A stretch of 64,000 nucleotides of DNA from Streptococcus sp. HMSC034E03 (GTDB lineage: Bacteria; Bacillota; Bacilli; Lactobacillales; Streptococcaceae). The stretch covers positions 1-64,000 of the forward strand of contig NZ_KV804969.1 in NCBI RefSeq assembly GCF_001811505.1, in the 5' to 3' direction. The position numbers were made by a program, and so were the translations under genes. The notes below the pieces were generated by a model. It had not been told where the DNA came from. It worked only from the letters and a program-made list of their open reading frames with translations, and made no database searches. Of the stretch, positions 19,931 to 29,554 are shown in pieces; position 1 is the first letter of the stretch, and each line of letters begins with the position of its first letter.

Positions 19931-20494
19931 ATGGAATTCGAAGAAAAGACTATAAGTCGTAAAGAAATCTATAAAGGACCGATCTTCCAATTGGTTCAAG
20001 ACCAGGTTGAACTCCCTTCTGGCAAAGGTAGAGCACAACGTGATTTGATTTTCCACAATGGAGCAGTTTGTGTCCTTGCAGTTACTCCAGAAAATAAGAT
20101 TGTCTTAGTTAAACAATATCGTAAGGCAATTGAGAAAGTTTCTTATGAAATTCCTGCAGGTAAGCTTGAAGTGGGTGAAAATGCAGATCCAGAAGCAGCA
20201 GCCCTTCGTGAATTAGAGGAAGAGGCAGCCTATACGGGCAAATTAAATCTTCTCTATGATTTTTATTCTGCGATTGGATTTTGTAACGAGCGCTTAAAAC
20301 TTTACTTGGCAAGCGATTTGACAAAAGTTGAAAATCCTCGTCCTCAGGATGAAGATGAGACTTTAGAGCTACTCGAGGTCAGTCTTGACCAAGCTAAAGA
20401 ACTGATCCAGTCTGGTCATATTTGTGATGCTAAGACCATTATGGCTATCCAGTACTGGGAATTACAAATAAATAGTGGAGGAGCCCATGGGTAA
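19931..20494 (+). CDS. nudF: Nudix hydrolase, ADP-ribose pyrophosphatase type
   Basis: This 187-residue protein contains the Nudix box, [25 protein letters not shown], with the REx2EE metal-binding core, preceded by [17 protein letters not shown] as in ADP-ribose pyrophosphatases. It hydrolyses ADP-ribose or related nucleotide sugars. It follows glmU by 9 bases and overlaps macP by 8. The exact substrate is inferred from family resemblance. Confidence 0.88.
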   Translation: MEFEEKTISRKEIYKGPIFQLVQDQVELPSGKGRAQRDLIFHNGAVCVLAVTPENKIVLVKQYRKAIEKVSYEIPAGKLEVGENADPEAAALRELEEEAAYTGKLNLLYDFYSAIGFCNERLKLYLASDLTKVENPRPQDEDETLELLEVSLDQAKELIQSGHICDAKTIMAIQYWELQINSGGAHG

Positions 20495-20798
20495 ACCTTT
20501 ATTAACAGATGAAATGATTGAACGTGCCAATCGAGGAGAGGACATCTCAGGTCCTCCCTTGCTAGATGATGAGGAAACTAAGATTTTACCGACTGCTTCT
20601 CAAAATTTTGGCTATTCACGAACCAGAGATCATGGATTTAGCCAAGATACACTGACTGTCGAAGTTGAACCCTCTATTCACAAAAGTCGTCGGATTGAAA
20701 ATACTAAGAGAAATGTCTTTAATTCTAAATTGAATAAGATTCTATTTGCAGTTATTCTTCTCTTGATTTTGTTAATTTTAGCAATGAGATTTTTTTAA
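20487..20798 (+). CDS. macP: MacP, membrane-anchored activator of PBP2a
   Basis: This 103-residue protein has an acidic cytoplasmic N-terminus ([18 protein letters not shown]), a basic stretch ([11 protein letters not shown]) and one C-terminal helix (residues 84-101). Sequence and position (glmU-nudix-macP-mtnN) match pneumococcal MacP, which binds and activates the class A penicillin-binding protein PBP2a and is phosphorylated by StkP. A threonine in DDEETKIL (Thr31) fits that site. The ATG at 20487 follows GGAGGAG by 4 bases; a GTG at 20475 lies in that ribosome-binding site and is less likely. Confidence 0.85.
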   Translation: MGKPLLTDEMIERANRGEDISGPPLLDDEETKILPTASQNFGYSRTRDHGFSQDTLTVEVEPSIHKSRRIENTKRNVFNSKLNKILFAVILLLILLILAMRFF

Positions 20799-20808
20799 GG
20801 GGTCTATC

Positions 20809-21504
20809 ATGAAAATTGGAATTATAGCAGCTATGCCAGAAGAGCTAGTTTACTTGATTCAACACTTGGACGATGCCAGCGAAGAAAAGGTTCTGGGAAA
20901 TAGCTATCACACAGGAAAAGTTGGTTCTGTCGAGCTTGTACTTGTAGAGAGTGGAATCGGAAAAGTCATGTCTGCTATGAGTGTCGCTATCTTAGCAGAT
21001 CACTTTCAGGTGGATGCAGTGATTAATACTGGATCTGCTGGTGCAGTGGCAACTGGGATTGCAGTAGGCGATGTAGTGATTGCAGACAAGCTTACCTATC
21101 ACGATGTTGATGTGACTGCCTTTGGCTATGATTACGGTCAAATGGCTCAACAGCCTCTCTATTTTGAATCAGACAAAAAGTTTATCAATTTGATTCAAGA
21201 GAGTTTGTCTAAACTGGAACAAACTTGGCATTTAGGTTTGATTGCGACAGGAGACAGTTTTGTTGCTGGAGAAGATAAAATCAAATCGATAAAAGAGCAC
21301 TTCCCTCAAGTTCTTGCTGTAGAGATGGAAGGGGCAGCTATTGCTCAAGCAGCTCACGCTTTGAACCTACCTTTCTTAGTCGTTCGTGCCATGAGTGACA
21401 ATGCCAACCATGAAGCATCCGTTTCCTTTGATGAATTTATCGTAGAAGCAGGACGTCGTTCTGCCCAAGCCCTAATGACGCTTTTGCAGTCTATAAAGGA
21501 TTAA
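20809..21504 (+). CDS. mtnN: 5'-methylthioadenosine / S-adenosylhomocysteine nucleosidase
   Basis: This 231-residue protein (Pfs/MtnN) cleaves adenine from MTA and SAH, recycling SAM by-products and supplying S-ribosylhomocysteine to LuxS. Family marks include IGIIAAMPEEL at the start, NTGSAGA, the catalytic-region VEMEGAAIAQAA and the aspartate in RAMSDNAN. It starts 10 bases after macP, at the end of the glmU operon, before a repeat that forms a terminator. Confidence 0.95.
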   Translation: MKIGIIAAMPEELVYLIQHLDDASEEKVLGNSYHTGKVGSVELVLVESGIGKVMSAMSVAILADHFQVDAVINTGSAGAVATGIAVGDVVIADKLTYHDVDVTAFGYDYGQMAQQPLYFESDKKFINLIQESLSKLEQTWHLGLIATGDSFVAGEDKIKSIKEHFPQVLAVEMEGAAIAQAAHALNLPFLVVRAMSDNANHEASVSFDEFIVEAGRRSAQALMTLLQSIKD

Positions 21505-21518
21505 TAGAATAATTACTG

Positions 21519-21694
21519 AGAGTGGGACAGAAATCGGTAATTCGTTAGAATTCGATTTCGTCGTCCCACCTCCGCACAGTTGAGTAGGGTTGTAAAAGCT
21601 GATGAAATCAGCGTAGTAGAGCCCACTCAACCACTGCGTCTTGCTCGACAATCCAAAGACAATTGAGAGGCTAGGACTTTTGTCCCAGCCTCTT
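21519..21694. repeat. Streptococcal intergenic palindromic repeat (about 175 bases)
   Basis: The block opens with GAGAGTGGGACAG, has a matching CGTCCCACCTC about 40 bases on, an inner GAGTAGG ... CCCACTC pair, and closes with the GAGGCTAGGAC/GTCCCAGCCTC hairpin. I recognise this layout as a dispersed repeat in mitis-group genomes. It ends the glmU operon. Confidence 0.65.
21667..21692 (+). terminator. Terminator inside the repeat, ending glmU-nudF-macP-mtnN
   Basis: GAGGCTAGGAC and GTCCCAGCCTC form an 11-base stem with one mismatch and a TTTT loop, followed by TTCTTATCTT. Confidence 0.75.
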
Positions 21695-21796
21695 CTTATC
21701 TTGTCAACTAAAATAATCAGAAGGCTTCTGAGAAAAGTTATTTTCAAACTTTTTTGATATAATAGAAACATTGACTTGAAGAATAAGGAAGAGAAA

Positions 21797-24085
21797 ATGA
21801 ACGAATTATTAAAGGGAATGAATGACCGTCAAGCTGAGGCCGTCCAAACAACAGAAGGTCCACTACTTATCATGGCGGGGGCGGGATCTGGTAAGACTCG
21901 TGTTTTAACCCACCGTATTGCCTACTTAATTGATGAAAAGATGGTAAATCCATGGAATATCTTGGCCATTACCTTTACCAATAAGGCAGCGCGTGAAATG
22001 AAGGAGCGTGCTTATGGACTCAATCCAGCTACTCAGGATTGTTTGATCGCGACCTTCCACTCTATGTGCGTGCGTATCCTACGGCGCGATGCGGACCACA
22101 TTGGCTACAATCGCAATTTCACGATTGTGGATCCTGGGGAGCAGCGGACGCTCATGAAACGCATTCTCAAGCAGTTGAACTTGGATCCAAAAAAATGGAA
22201 TGAACGCACCATTTTGGGAACAATTTCCAATGCTAAGAATGATCTGATTGACGATGTGGCTTATGCTACCCAGGCAGGAGATATGTACACTCAAATTGTA
22301 GCTAAGTGTTATACGGCCTATCAGAAAGAACTTCGTCAGTCAGAGTCGGTGGACTTTGATGACTTAATCATGTTGACCTTGCGTCTCTTTGACCAAAATC
22401 CTGATGTTTTGACTTATTATCAGCAGAAGTTCCAGTACATCCACGTTGATGAGTATCAAGATACCAACCATGCCCAGTATCAATTAGTTAAACTCCTGGC
22501 TTCACGCTTTCAAAATATCTGTGTAGTTGGGGATGCAGACCAGTCTATCTATGGTTGGCGTGGTGCTGATATGCAGAATATCTTGGACTTTGAGAAGGAT
22601 TATCCTCAAGCCAAGGTTGTTTTGTTGGAGGAAAATTACCGCTCAACCAAAACCATCCTCCAAGCAGCTAATGATGTCATAAAAAACAATAAAAATCGTC
22701 GTCCTAAGAATCTCTGGACTCAAAATACTGATGGGGAACAGATTGTCTACTATCGTGCTAATGATGAACAAGACGAGGCAGTCTTTGTAGCCAAAACCAT
22801 TGATGAACTTGGTCGAAGCCAAAACTTCCTCCACAAGGACTTTGCAGTGCTTTACCGTACCAATGCCCAATCTCGTACGATTGAAGAGGCTCTGCTCAAG
22901 TCCAATATTCCTTATACCATGGTCGGTGGAACTAAGTTCTACAGCCGTAAAGAAATTCGTGATATCATCGCCTATCTGAATCTCATTGCCAACTTGAGTG
23001 ATAATATCAGTTTTGAGCGCATTATCAATGAACCTAAACGTGGTATTGGACCAGGAACAGTAGAGAAAATCCGTGATTTTGCTAATATGCAAAACATGTC
23101 GATGCTTGATGCTTCAGCTAACATCATGTTATCAGGGAGTAAAGGTAAGGCAGCCCAGTCTATCTGGGATTTTGCCAATATGATTCTTGATTTACGGGAG
23201 CAACTGGGCCAATTAAGCATTACTGAGTTAGTAGAAGCAGTCTTGGAAAAGACAGGCTACGTGGATATTCTCAATGCCCAGGCGACTTTGGAAAGTAAGG
23301 CTCGCGTCGAAAATATCGAAGAGTTTCTTTCTGTTACAAAGAATTTCGATGATAATTCAGATAATCAGGAAGAAGAAACGGGACTGGATAAACTCAGTCG
23401 CTTCCTCAATGACTTGGCCTTGATTGCTGATACTGACTCTGGCAGTCAAGAGACATCAGAAGTAACCTTGATGACGCTCCATGCTGCCAAGGGACTGGAG
23501 TTTCCAGTTGTATTCTTGATTGGGATGGAAGAAAATGTCTTTCCACTTAGTCGCGCAGCAGAAGACATGGATGAACTAGAAGAAGAACGCCGTCTAGCCT
23601 ATGTCGGTATCACGCGCGCAGAAAAAATTCTCTATTTGACTAATGCTAACTCACGCTTGCTGTTTGGTCGAACGAACTATAATCGCCCAACACGTTTTAT
23701 CAATGAGATTAGTTCAGATTTATTGACCTATCAAGGTTTGGCTCGTCCAGCCAATAGTAGCTTCAAAGCATCCTATAGTAGTGGTGGTGTCGCCTTTGGC
23801 CAAGGCATGAGTCTAGCTCAAGCTCTACAAGATCGTAAACGCAATGCAGCACCAAGATCCATTGAATCAAAAGGACTACCTTTTGGACAATTTGCTGCTG
23901 GATCAAAATCAATTTCAAGTGAAACCAGCTGGTCAATTGGTGATATTGCCCTTCATAAGAAGTGGGGTCAAGGAACTGTTCTAGAAGTTTCAGGAAGTGG
24001 AGCTACTCAGGAATTGAAAATCAATTTCCCAGATGTCGGCCTCAAAAAACTTTTAGCCAGTGTAGCACCGATTGAGAAGAAGTAG
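21797..24085 (+). CDS. pcrA: DNA helicase PcrA (UvrD family)
   Basis: PcrA (762 residues) is a 3'-5' superfamily 1 helicase for excision repair and removal of recombination filaments. Walker A is [11 protein letters not shown], motif II is HVDEYQDTN, motif III is [13 protein letters not shown] and motif VI is YVGITRAEK. The C-terminal tail ([17 protein letters not shown]) is the RNA-polymerase-binding Tudor-like segment seen in PcrA. The ATG at 21797 follows AAGGAAGAG; an in-frame TTG at 21776 gives a weaker start. Confidence 0.97.
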   Translation: MNELLKGMNDRQAEAVQTTEGPLLIMAGAGSGKTRVLTHRIAYLIDEKMVNPWNILAITFTNKAAREMKERAYGLNPATQDCLIATFHSMCVRILRRDADHIGYNRNFTIVDPGEQRTLMKRILKQLNLDPKKWNERTILGTISNAKNDLIDDVAYATQAGDMYTQIVAKCYTAYQKELRQSESVDFDDLIMLTLRLFDQNPDVLTYYQQKFQYIHVDEYQDTNHAQYQLVKLLASRFQNICVVGDADQSIYGWRGADMQNILDFEKDYPQAKVVLLEENYRSTKTILQAANDVIKNNKNRRPKNLWTQNTDGEQIVYYRANDEQDEAVFVAKTIDELGRSQNFLHKDFAVLYRTNAQSRTIEEALLKSNIPYTMVGGTKFYSRKEIRDIIAYLNLIANLSDNISFERIINEPKRGIGPGTVEKIRDFANMQNMSMLDASANIMLSGSKGKAAQSIWDFANMILDLREQLGQLSITELVEAVLEKTGYVDILNAQATLESKARVENIEEFLSVTKNFDDNSDNQEEETGLDKLSRFLNDLALIADTDSGSQETSEVTLMTLHAAKGLEFPVVFLIGMEENVFPLSRAAEDMDELEEERRLAYVGITRAEKILYLTNANSRLLFGRTNYNRPTRFINEISSDLLTYQGLARPANSSFKASYSSGGVAFGQGMSLAQALQDRKRNAAPRSIESKGLPFGQFAAGSKSISSETSWSIGDIALHKKWGQGTVLEVSGSGATQELKINFPDVGLKKLLASVAPIEKK

Positions 24086-24157
24086 TAGATAGTTTCAGTT
24101 TTTGAAGTTAATGATAACAGATTCATTTGATTCCACAGAGTTTAGTGGTATATAACT

Positions 24158-24454
24158 ATGACAAAGAAGACGAATTTAACACCTTTACAGGTTATTGAAA
24201 TTGGTAAAAACTTTCATTCTAATAATAAACTTGAGGGTGAATGTGTTTTAGATCCTAACCTTTTAAGATTAGAGCACTCTTATCCATATGAGTTTGAAAA
24301 GATGGATTACAAAGGTTCAACATTATGGTTTATGTTAGTTAAGTATCTGCCAAATAATTTTTTATTCTAAGACTATACATTAGTAATTTCAGATAAGGAG
24401 GCGAAGGTAGTTTTTTATTTGGATGTAAATGGTCATCCAAGATTTTTTAAATAA
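24158..24454 (+). pseudogene. Small unknown protein gene with an internal TAA
   Basis: The frame opens at the ATG at 24158 and reads 70 codons (MTKKTNLTPLQVIEIGKNF ... KYLPNNFLF) to a TAA at 24368-24370. It then continues in the same frame for 27 more codons (DYTLVISDKEAK ... VNGHPRFFK) to TAA at 24452-24454. The continuation is smooth and protein-like, so one nonsense mutation probably split a 98-codon gene. I do not recognise the family. The stretch is AT-rich with no visible ribosome-binding site. Confidence 0.55.
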
Positions 24455-24625
24455 TAATAGTATGATAAAACTGTTAGCCACCATACCTTTTCTAAAGATA
24501 AGAACAAAAAGTTACCTCTGGTCACAATCTTGTGATATTTTACATTCTCTTAACAAAAAAGTTTTTTGCTTATACAATTAAAACAAATAGTGTATAATTG
24601 AAACTGTTTTTGAAAGGAGAAGAAA

Positions 24626-24886
24626 ATGTCTGAAAAACAAATGAAAACTTTGGGTTGGATTGCAACCTTTATGTCTGTAATGATGTATGTCTCTTATATT
24701 CCTCAAATTATGAATAACCTTGCTGGTCAAAAAGGGAATTTTATCCAACCAGCAGTAGCTGCACTTAACTGCAGTCTTTGGGTTTACTACGGTCTCTTTA
24801 AAAAAGAACGTGATATTCCTTTGGCAGCAGCTAATGCACCAGGTATCGTTTTTGGACTTATTACCGCATTGACAGCTTTAATTTAA
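24626..24886 (+). CDS. SemiSWEET sugar transporter
   Basis: This 86-residue protein has three transmembrane helices in the SWEET/MtN3/PQ-loop fold: helix 1 ends in SYIPQI, helix 2 is AALNCSLWVYYGLFK, helix 3 is ANAPGIVFGLITALTAL. SemiSWEETs work as dimers that move sugars down their gradient. The PQ motif and the conserved asparagine of helix 2-3 are present. It is a single-gene unit with a GAAAGGAGAAG ribosome-binding site and its own terminator. Substrate unknown. Confidence 0.9.
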   Translation: MSEKQMKTLGWIATFMSVMMYVSYIPQIMNNLAGQKGNFIQPAVAALNCSLWVYYGLFKKERDIPLAAANAPGIVFGLITALTALI

Positions 24887-24898
24887 TATAGCTAATGA

Positions 24899-24935
24899 AC
24901 TCTTCTTCGTATTTAAGCATGAAGGAGAGTTTTTC
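24899..24935 (+). terminator. Terminator of the SemiSWEET gene
   Basis: AACTCTTCTTC and GAAGGAGAGTT pair over 11 bases with one G-T pair, then T5. Confidence 0.8.
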
Positions 24936-24960
24936 TTTATCCGAAATTCCTAAAAAAACA

Positions 24961-24969
24961 TGATATAAT
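24961..24969 (+). promoter_or_regulatory. Extended -10 promoter of the two-component genes
   Basis: TGATATAAT, 22 bases before the response-regulator ATG; no clear -35. Confidence 0.55.
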
Positions 24970-24991
24970 ACTATTAGAAAGGTTGGTGTTT

Positions 24992-25693
24992 ATGGCTAGA
25001 ATACTTATCGTTGAGGATAATAATGAGATTCAAGAAATTTTGAGAACTCTTCTTTCTGAGGAGCATGAGGTGATTCAGGCTTTTTCTGGTACTGAAGGAA
25101 TGATACGATTTGAACAAGGTGACATTGATCTAATCTTGTTAGATATTATGCTTCCAGGAAAAAATGGCGATCAGGTTTTAAAATCCATTAGACAAGATAG
25201 TTCAATTCCTGTCATCATGCTAACTGCACTAAGCGATAAAAAGCTCATCAGCCAATATCTCTTAGATGGTGCTAATGATTATATCGTAAAGCCTTTTGAT
25301 TTGGATGAAGTTTTTGCCAGGGTTACGGTACAATTACGTCAAAATAGTGATAAGCAAGCAGCTGAGATCGAACATCCTGACAAGTTGATTCAACAGTTAA
25401 AAAATATTCAATTTGATGCAGATAGTTTTGAAATCAAAAATTGCCAGGAAACTATTCGCCTAGCTAAGAAAGAATGCTTAATTCTCCAAACCTTGTTGAG
25501 ACATTCTAAGAAAATTTTTACGAAAGAAGAACTCTATGAATTAGTCTGGGAGGATACTTATTTACCAGGCGACAATACTCTCAACACTCATTTAAGTAAT
25601 CTCCGAAAAAAATTAGGTCAACTAGATCCAGAGCAAGAGTATATTGAGACTATCTGGGGAGTTGGTGTTCGGTTAAAAGGAGATGAGCAATGA
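24992..25693 (+). CDS. OmpR-family response regulator
   Basis: The 233-residue protein has a receiver domain (residues 1-115) with acidic pocket E8-D9, phospho-acceptor Asp51 in LILLDIMLPGKNG and lysine in NDYIVKPFD. A winged-helix DNA-binding domain follows (residues 140-230, LSNLRKKLGQ ... VWGVGVRLKG type). The ATG at 24992 follows AGAAAGG. Its last 4 bases overlap the kinase gene. The convergent ABC transporter is the likely target, as in antimicrobial-peptide sensing sets, but that is inference. Confidence 0.9.
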   Translation: MARILIVEDNNEIQEILRTLLSEEHEVIQAFSGTEGMIRFEQGDIDLILLDIMLPGKNGDQVLKSIRQDSSIPVIMLTALSDKKLISQYLLDGANDYIVKPFDLDEVFARVTVQLRQNSDKQAAEIEHPDKLIQQLKNIQFDADSFEIKNCQETIRLAKKECLILQTLLRHSKKIFTKEELYELVWEDTYLPGDNTLNTHLSNLRKKLGQLDPEQEYIETIWGVGVRLKGDEQ

Positions 25694-26568
25694 TTTATAT
25701 TTTACTTTCTTTGTTACTGCTGGTTATTATCCTATTGACGATAGGATTGATTCGCTATCATCTAGCACTCGTAAACTTGAGCCAACAAATTGAAGACAAG
25801 ATTCATACTGGAAGTATGAAGAGAATCGGAGTGTCAACTTTCTCCAAGGATTTTTTACATCTTTACCAGCAAATTAATCATCTTTTTCAAGAAGTTGAGC
25901 AGTCACGGTTGATTATGAAGCGTGAAAAACAGACTTTAGACATGGCTATTAGCAATATTGCCCACGATATTCGGACACCTTTAACGATTGCGTCAGGTTA
26001 TACTCAGCAATTGCTTAAAACAGAAAATCCTGAGTCTGAGAGTTTGAAAAAAATTTCCCATCATCTCAATCAAGTTTCAAAACGGCTAGAGGCTCTTTTG
26101 GACTATCGTCGATTAATGGAAGGAGCAGTTAAACCTGACTTATCTGAGTTAGAAGTCTCGACATTTATGACACAAAAATTACTAACCTATTATGATTCTT
26201 TTCAGACGGCAAAGATTGACCTTGATTTGCAAGTAGAACCTGGTCTCTATTTATTAACAGATCCAGATTTATTAGACCGTATGTTACAAAATCTTATTGG
26301 CAATGTTCTGAAACATGGTAAGGATGAAGCGATATTTTCTTTGAAAGAAGTGGACAATCACATCTGTTTGGAAATTGCTAATCTGGTTAAACAACCGATT
26401 CGTAAAATTGAAAATCTCAGTCAACGATTTTACTCTGAAAACCTATCCGATACAGAAGAATCCTCTGGTTTAGGTCTTTATATTACAGAAGAATTATCTC
26501 ACCTACTAGGGGCAGAACTACAACTAAGTACAGATGGTGCTTGGTTTACAGTTAAGATACTCTTTTAA
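25690..26568 (+). CDS. Sensor histidine kinase, short intramembrane-type
   Basis: This 292-residue kinase has a single N-terminal helix (residues 2-22) and almost no extracellular domain. The HisKA H-box is NIAHDIRTPLTIASGY, the N box is DRMLQNLIGNVLKHG and the G box is ESSGLGLYITEEL. Such compact kinases typically sense through the membrane or a partner ABC transporter. ATGA overlap with the response regulator shows translational coupling. I cannot assign it to a named pneumococcal system. Confidence 0.9.
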   Translation: MIYILLSLLLLVIILLTIGLIRYHLALVNLSQQIEDKIHTGSMKRIGVSTFSKDFLHLYQQINHLFQEVEQSRLIMKREKQTLDMAISNIAHDIRTPLTIASGYTQQLLKTENPESESLKKISHHLNQVSKRLEALLDYRRLMEGAVKPDLSELEVSTFMTQKLLTYYDSFQTAKIDLDLQVEPGLYLLTDPDLLDRMLQNLIGNVLKHGKDEAIFSLKEVDNHICLEIANLVKQPIRKIENLSQRFYSENLSDTEESSGLGLYITEELSHLLGAELQLSTDGAWFTVKILF

Positions 26569-26575
26569 AACAAGT

Positions 26576-26609
26576 AACCTCCTCTTTTTGAACAGAGGAG
26601 GTCATTTTT
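26576..26609. terminator. Bidirectional terminator between the two-component and ABC operons
   Basis: ACCTCCTCT and AGAGGAGGT form a perfect 9-base stem over an 8-base loop, with T-rich flanks on both sides. Confidence 0.8.
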
Positions 26610-27366
26610 ATAAGCTTTTCTTTTTGAAAACAGCAAGTCCACTTATGGTAAAGAATAGAATAACAGTCACTGTAACGACAATGGTGTATAGAACAGCTTG
26701 ACTATAGACAGTCATGGCATAGGCAAAATTCAAGGATAAATAGCGTAAAATCTCGATATCTGGAAAGATAAGCATCGGTGTTGAAAGCAAGATAGAACTG
26801 ATTAAATAGCCTATGAAAACAGCCAAATAAGAATGAGTCACATAGAGAATGAAGGAAACAATGGAAAGCCAAGCAAGAAGACATAGGAATTGAAGACCAA
26901 TTGTTAGAAGTAGATTGCCAATAAATCCTTCTGGCATCGTACCAACCCCGTTTAGGATAGTTGCTGGTACAAAAGCAATAACTAGGCTAACAAAAATTTG
27001 CATTAGAGCGATACTTGCTAATACAACAGATTTGGCAAAGAAGAATTCTGTACGAGAAACACCCACTGTCAAACTATTTTTATAGAGTTTTCCGATAAGA
27101 TCAACTCCTAGAACTAAGCAAGCAAGGATAATGCAGAGGAAAACTAGGTTTGAACCTTGACTCGATGCGTTAATAAGGGCTTGAATACCATCCCAGCCTT
27201 TACTTGGAAGTTCAGTTTCTGGAGGTGTTGTATCAACTGACATTAGATGTCCTGTAGCCCCAATAGTGGCTCCCATCAACATGAGTGCAAAGAGAACAAT
27301 CTCTGTAATCCAAAAGCCTTTGGAACGGAAAAGACGGTAAAAGTCTGCTTGAATTGTGTGTATCAT
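26608..27366 (-). CDS. ABC-2 type transporter permease
   Basis: This 252-residue protein has six predicted hydrophobic helices, a short N-terminal cytoplasmic start (MIHTIQADFYRLFRSKGFW) and the layout of lantibiotic-immunity/bacitracin-type ABC-2 permeases. Between helices 1 and 2 is a loop with a TPPETELPSKGWD stretch. It lies 10 bases after the ATPase gene and forms a two-gene transporter with it. The substrate is unknown; peptide antibiotics are the usual cargo for this architecture. Confidence 0.85.
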   Translation of the reverse strand: MIHTIQADFYRLFRSKGFWITEIVLFALMLMGATIGATGHLMSVDTTPPETELPSKGWDGIQALINASSQGSNLVFLCIILACLVLGVDLIGKLYKNSLTVGVSRTEFFFAKSVVLASIALMQIFVSLVIAFVPATILNGVGTMPEGFIGNLLLTIGLQFLCLLAWLSIVSFILYVTHSYLAVFIGYLISSILLSTPMLIFPDIEILRYLSLNFAYAMTVYSQAVLYTIVVTVTVILFFTISGLAVFKKKSL

Positions 27367-27376
27367 GGTGTTCCTC

Positions 27377-28285
27377 CTATTTTACTAATTGTGTGAAGTA
27401 TTCTTCAAGATTTTGACGAGCATAGTAAATCTCATCCACGGCAACATCTGCTAGAGTAAGTTCTTTGAGAATGCGTTTGACATCTTGTTCATGACTAAAA
27501 ATATGAATCTCATTGTCTGAATTAACAACTTTAAATTCAAGATGTACTTTGTCTTTTAAGATTTGACTAGCTTTTTCTTTGTCACTTGTTTTTAGAACAA
27601 TATAGTCTTCGTTAAGTGTCTCAAATTCGGCCTTACTGATTTCTCGAATGATTTTCCCTTGGTCTAAAATTCCAAAGCGATTGGCAACCAGATAGAGTTC
27701 TGACAAGATATGACTAGAGATGAGAATTGTTATTCCTAGTTCTTGATTCAGACGTTGAATCATTTGACGAAACTCTTTGATACCGATTGGGTCAAGTCCA
27801 TTGATGGGTTCATCAAGGATGAGAAAGTCTGGTTTTGATAGGAGGGCAATCGCAATGCCTAAGCGTTGTTTCATACCAAGAGAGAAATCTCTAAAAACTT
27901 TTCTACCTGTATCTGTTAACCCCACATACTTTAGTGTTTCCTGAATGACTTGATCAGCATTTGGGATATGTCGAATAGTACAATAGTATCTTAGATTTTG
28001 ATAGGCTGTTAAATGATTGTGAGCTACTGGGGATTCAATGACTGAACCTACTCGAGATAGGGCTTTCGTGCACTCCTTATACCCTTGACTAGAAAAGAGG
28101 GAAATAGTTCCATGGTCAGCAGATAATAATTGGGTAATGATTTTAATCAAAGTTGTTTTACCAGCCCCATTCTTTCCGATAAGTCCATAGATATCTCCTT
28201 CTTTTACTGAGAGATTAAGATCTTGTAGAATGGGTTGTTTGCCAAATTGTTTGGACAAGCCATGGATTTCGAGGACTGTTTTCAT
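27377..28285 (-). CDS. ABC transporter ATP-binding protein
   Basis: This 302-residue ATPase has Walker A GLIGKNGAGKTTL, the signature FSLGMKQRLGIA, Walker B FLILDEPINGLDP and the switch histidine in ILISSHILSEL. A C-terminal extension of about 80 residues (from EDYIVLKTSDKEKA) ends NLEEYFTQLVK, typical of the CcmA/BcrA-like group. Just upstream in the leader lies a BOX element. It pairs with the permease and converges on the two-component genes. Confidence 0.9.
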   Translation of the reverse strand: MKTVLEIHGLSKQFGKQPILQDLNLSVKEGDIYGLIGKNGAGKTTLIKIITQLLSADHGTISLFSSQGYKECTKALSRVGSVIESPVAHNHLTAYQNLRYYCTIRHIPNADQVIQETLKYVGLTDTGRKVFRDFSLGMKQRLGIAIALLSKPDFLILDEPINGLDPIGIKEFRQMIQRLNQELGITILISSHILSELYLVANRFGILDQGKIIREISKAEFETLNEDYIVLKTSDKEKASQILKDKVHLEFKVVNSDNEIHIFSHEQDVKRILKELTLADVAVDEIYYARQNLEEYFTQLVK

Positions 28286-28306
28286 AGTTTTCTCCTTTAA
28301 CCTTTA

Positions 28307-28411
28307 ATACTCAATGAAAATCAAAGAGCAAACTAGGAAGAGAGCCGCAGGCTGTACTTGAGTACGGCAAGGCGAAGCTGACGTGGTTTGAATTTGATTT
28401 TCGAAGAGTAT
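28307..28411 (-). repeat. BOX element (boxA-boxC) in the ABC operon leader
   Basis: The 105-base block has ATACTC/GAGTAT ends. Its right half holds TACGGCAAGGCGAAGCTGACG, which differs from the boxA-derived BOXA1R primer core at one position. Its left end, AATACTCAATGAAAATCAAAGAGC, is boxC-like; no boxB is present. It lies 21 bases upstream of the ATPase start codon. Confidence 0.9.
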
Positions 28412-28512
28412 AAGATGTTTTATTTTTATAACTCTAGTATAAAGCATAGATATCAAAGAATCGTCAAGCATTTCTAAAGAGTTTCTAAAGTTTTTAAGTT
28501 TCTAAAAAATAA

Positions 28513-28549
28513 AAGCCCAGTTGGCTAGAAATACTAGTTGACTGGGCTT
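28513..28549 (-). terminator. Terminator of the Cof-type hydrolase gene
   Basis: AAGCCCAGT and ACTGGGCTT pair around an inner TAG/CTA stem. It sits just after the hydrolase stop and has T-rich flanks. Confidence 0.75.
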
Positions 28550-28554
28550 ATTTT

Positions 28555-29364
28555 CTACAAAATATATTTCTCAATAGCGCGTGCAACGCCGTCTTCTTCG
28601 TTGCTGGCAGTTACATCATCAGCGAGAGATTTGACGTGGTCGCTGGCATTTCCCATGGCAATCCCAAGCCCTGCAAATTCTAACATCTCAATATCGTTAT
28701 TGGCATCACCCATGGCCATGATTTCAGAAGGTTGAATATCTAAAATCTCAGTCAAGCGAGAAAGAGCTGAAGCTTTTGTTGTACCAAGCGGCATTGCTTC
28801 ATAGATAACTGGTTGTGAACGAACTCCGCTAAATCTCTGACAAAGTTCATCAGCAAATTGTTGTTCAAAATCATCTGTTTGTTCTTTTGTACCTAAGAAC
28901 ATACCCTGGAACATGCGATATTTACCACTGGTAGCTTCCTCTAGTGAAATTTCAGTCAGGTCAGAAAAGACAAGTGTCGCATCGTATTTTACGATAGGAT
29001 TTGGTTCGCCTCCGAGAACGAAGTAGTGTTCCTCGTCAAAGAGAGTCAATTGGACCTCACTCTTTTCAGCAAGTTCATTCAGGTATTCGATGTCAGATTT
29101 GCTAAGTTCCCGCCAGTCAACAAGGCTCCAGTCACTGGTTTGGTGGGTAGAACATCCATTATTGACAATAACGTATTCATTTTGCAAATCAAGACCGAGT
29201 TTCTTGTAGTAGGGAAGAACTCCAAAGAGGGGACGACCAGTACAGAGAACCAGTTTGACACCTTTTTCGATAGCCTTATGGATAGCATCAATATGAGCTT
29301 GAGGGATTTCTTTGGCTTCGTTGAGTAGAGTTCCATCCATATCAAGAGCGAGTAGTTTAATCAT
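28555..29364 (-). CDS. Cof-type HAD hydrolase (sugar-phosphatase-like)
   Basis: This 269-residue protein has HAD motif I LLALDMDGTLLNE at the N-terminus, motif II VLCTGRP, a conserved lysine in GTTKASALSRL and motif IV IMAMGDANNDIEML. The large C2B cap and length are typical of Cof/YidA-type phosphatases acting on sugar phosphates or flavin phosphates. The substrate is unknown. It is transcribed alone. Confidence 0.9.
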   Translation of the reverse strand: MIKLLALDMDGTLLNEAKEIPQAHIDAIHKAIEKGVKLVLCTGRPLFGVLPYYKKLGLDLQNEYVIVNNGCSTHQTSDWSLVDWRELSKSDIEYLNELAEKSEVQLTLFDEEHYFVLGGEPNPIVKYDATLVFSDLTEISLEEATSGKYRMFQGMFLGTKEQTDDFEQQFADELCQRFSGVRSQPVIYEAMPLGTTKASALSRLTEILDIQPSEIMAMGDANNDIEMLEFAGLGIAMGNASDHVKSLADDVTASNEEDGVARAIEKYIL

Positions 29365-29554
29365 AGTAATTCCTTTTCACGTGTTTTGTCTATATTATAA
29401 CATATTTTGGTGAAAATAAGGATTACTATGTCAATTTAGGACGTTTGGATGACAATTCAAGATTTGAAGAAGATAATTGGCTAATATATGCTATACTAAA
29501 CTTGCAATGCAGTTGAGATTATAGAGATAATGAAGAAAAAGCAGAGGATTTATC

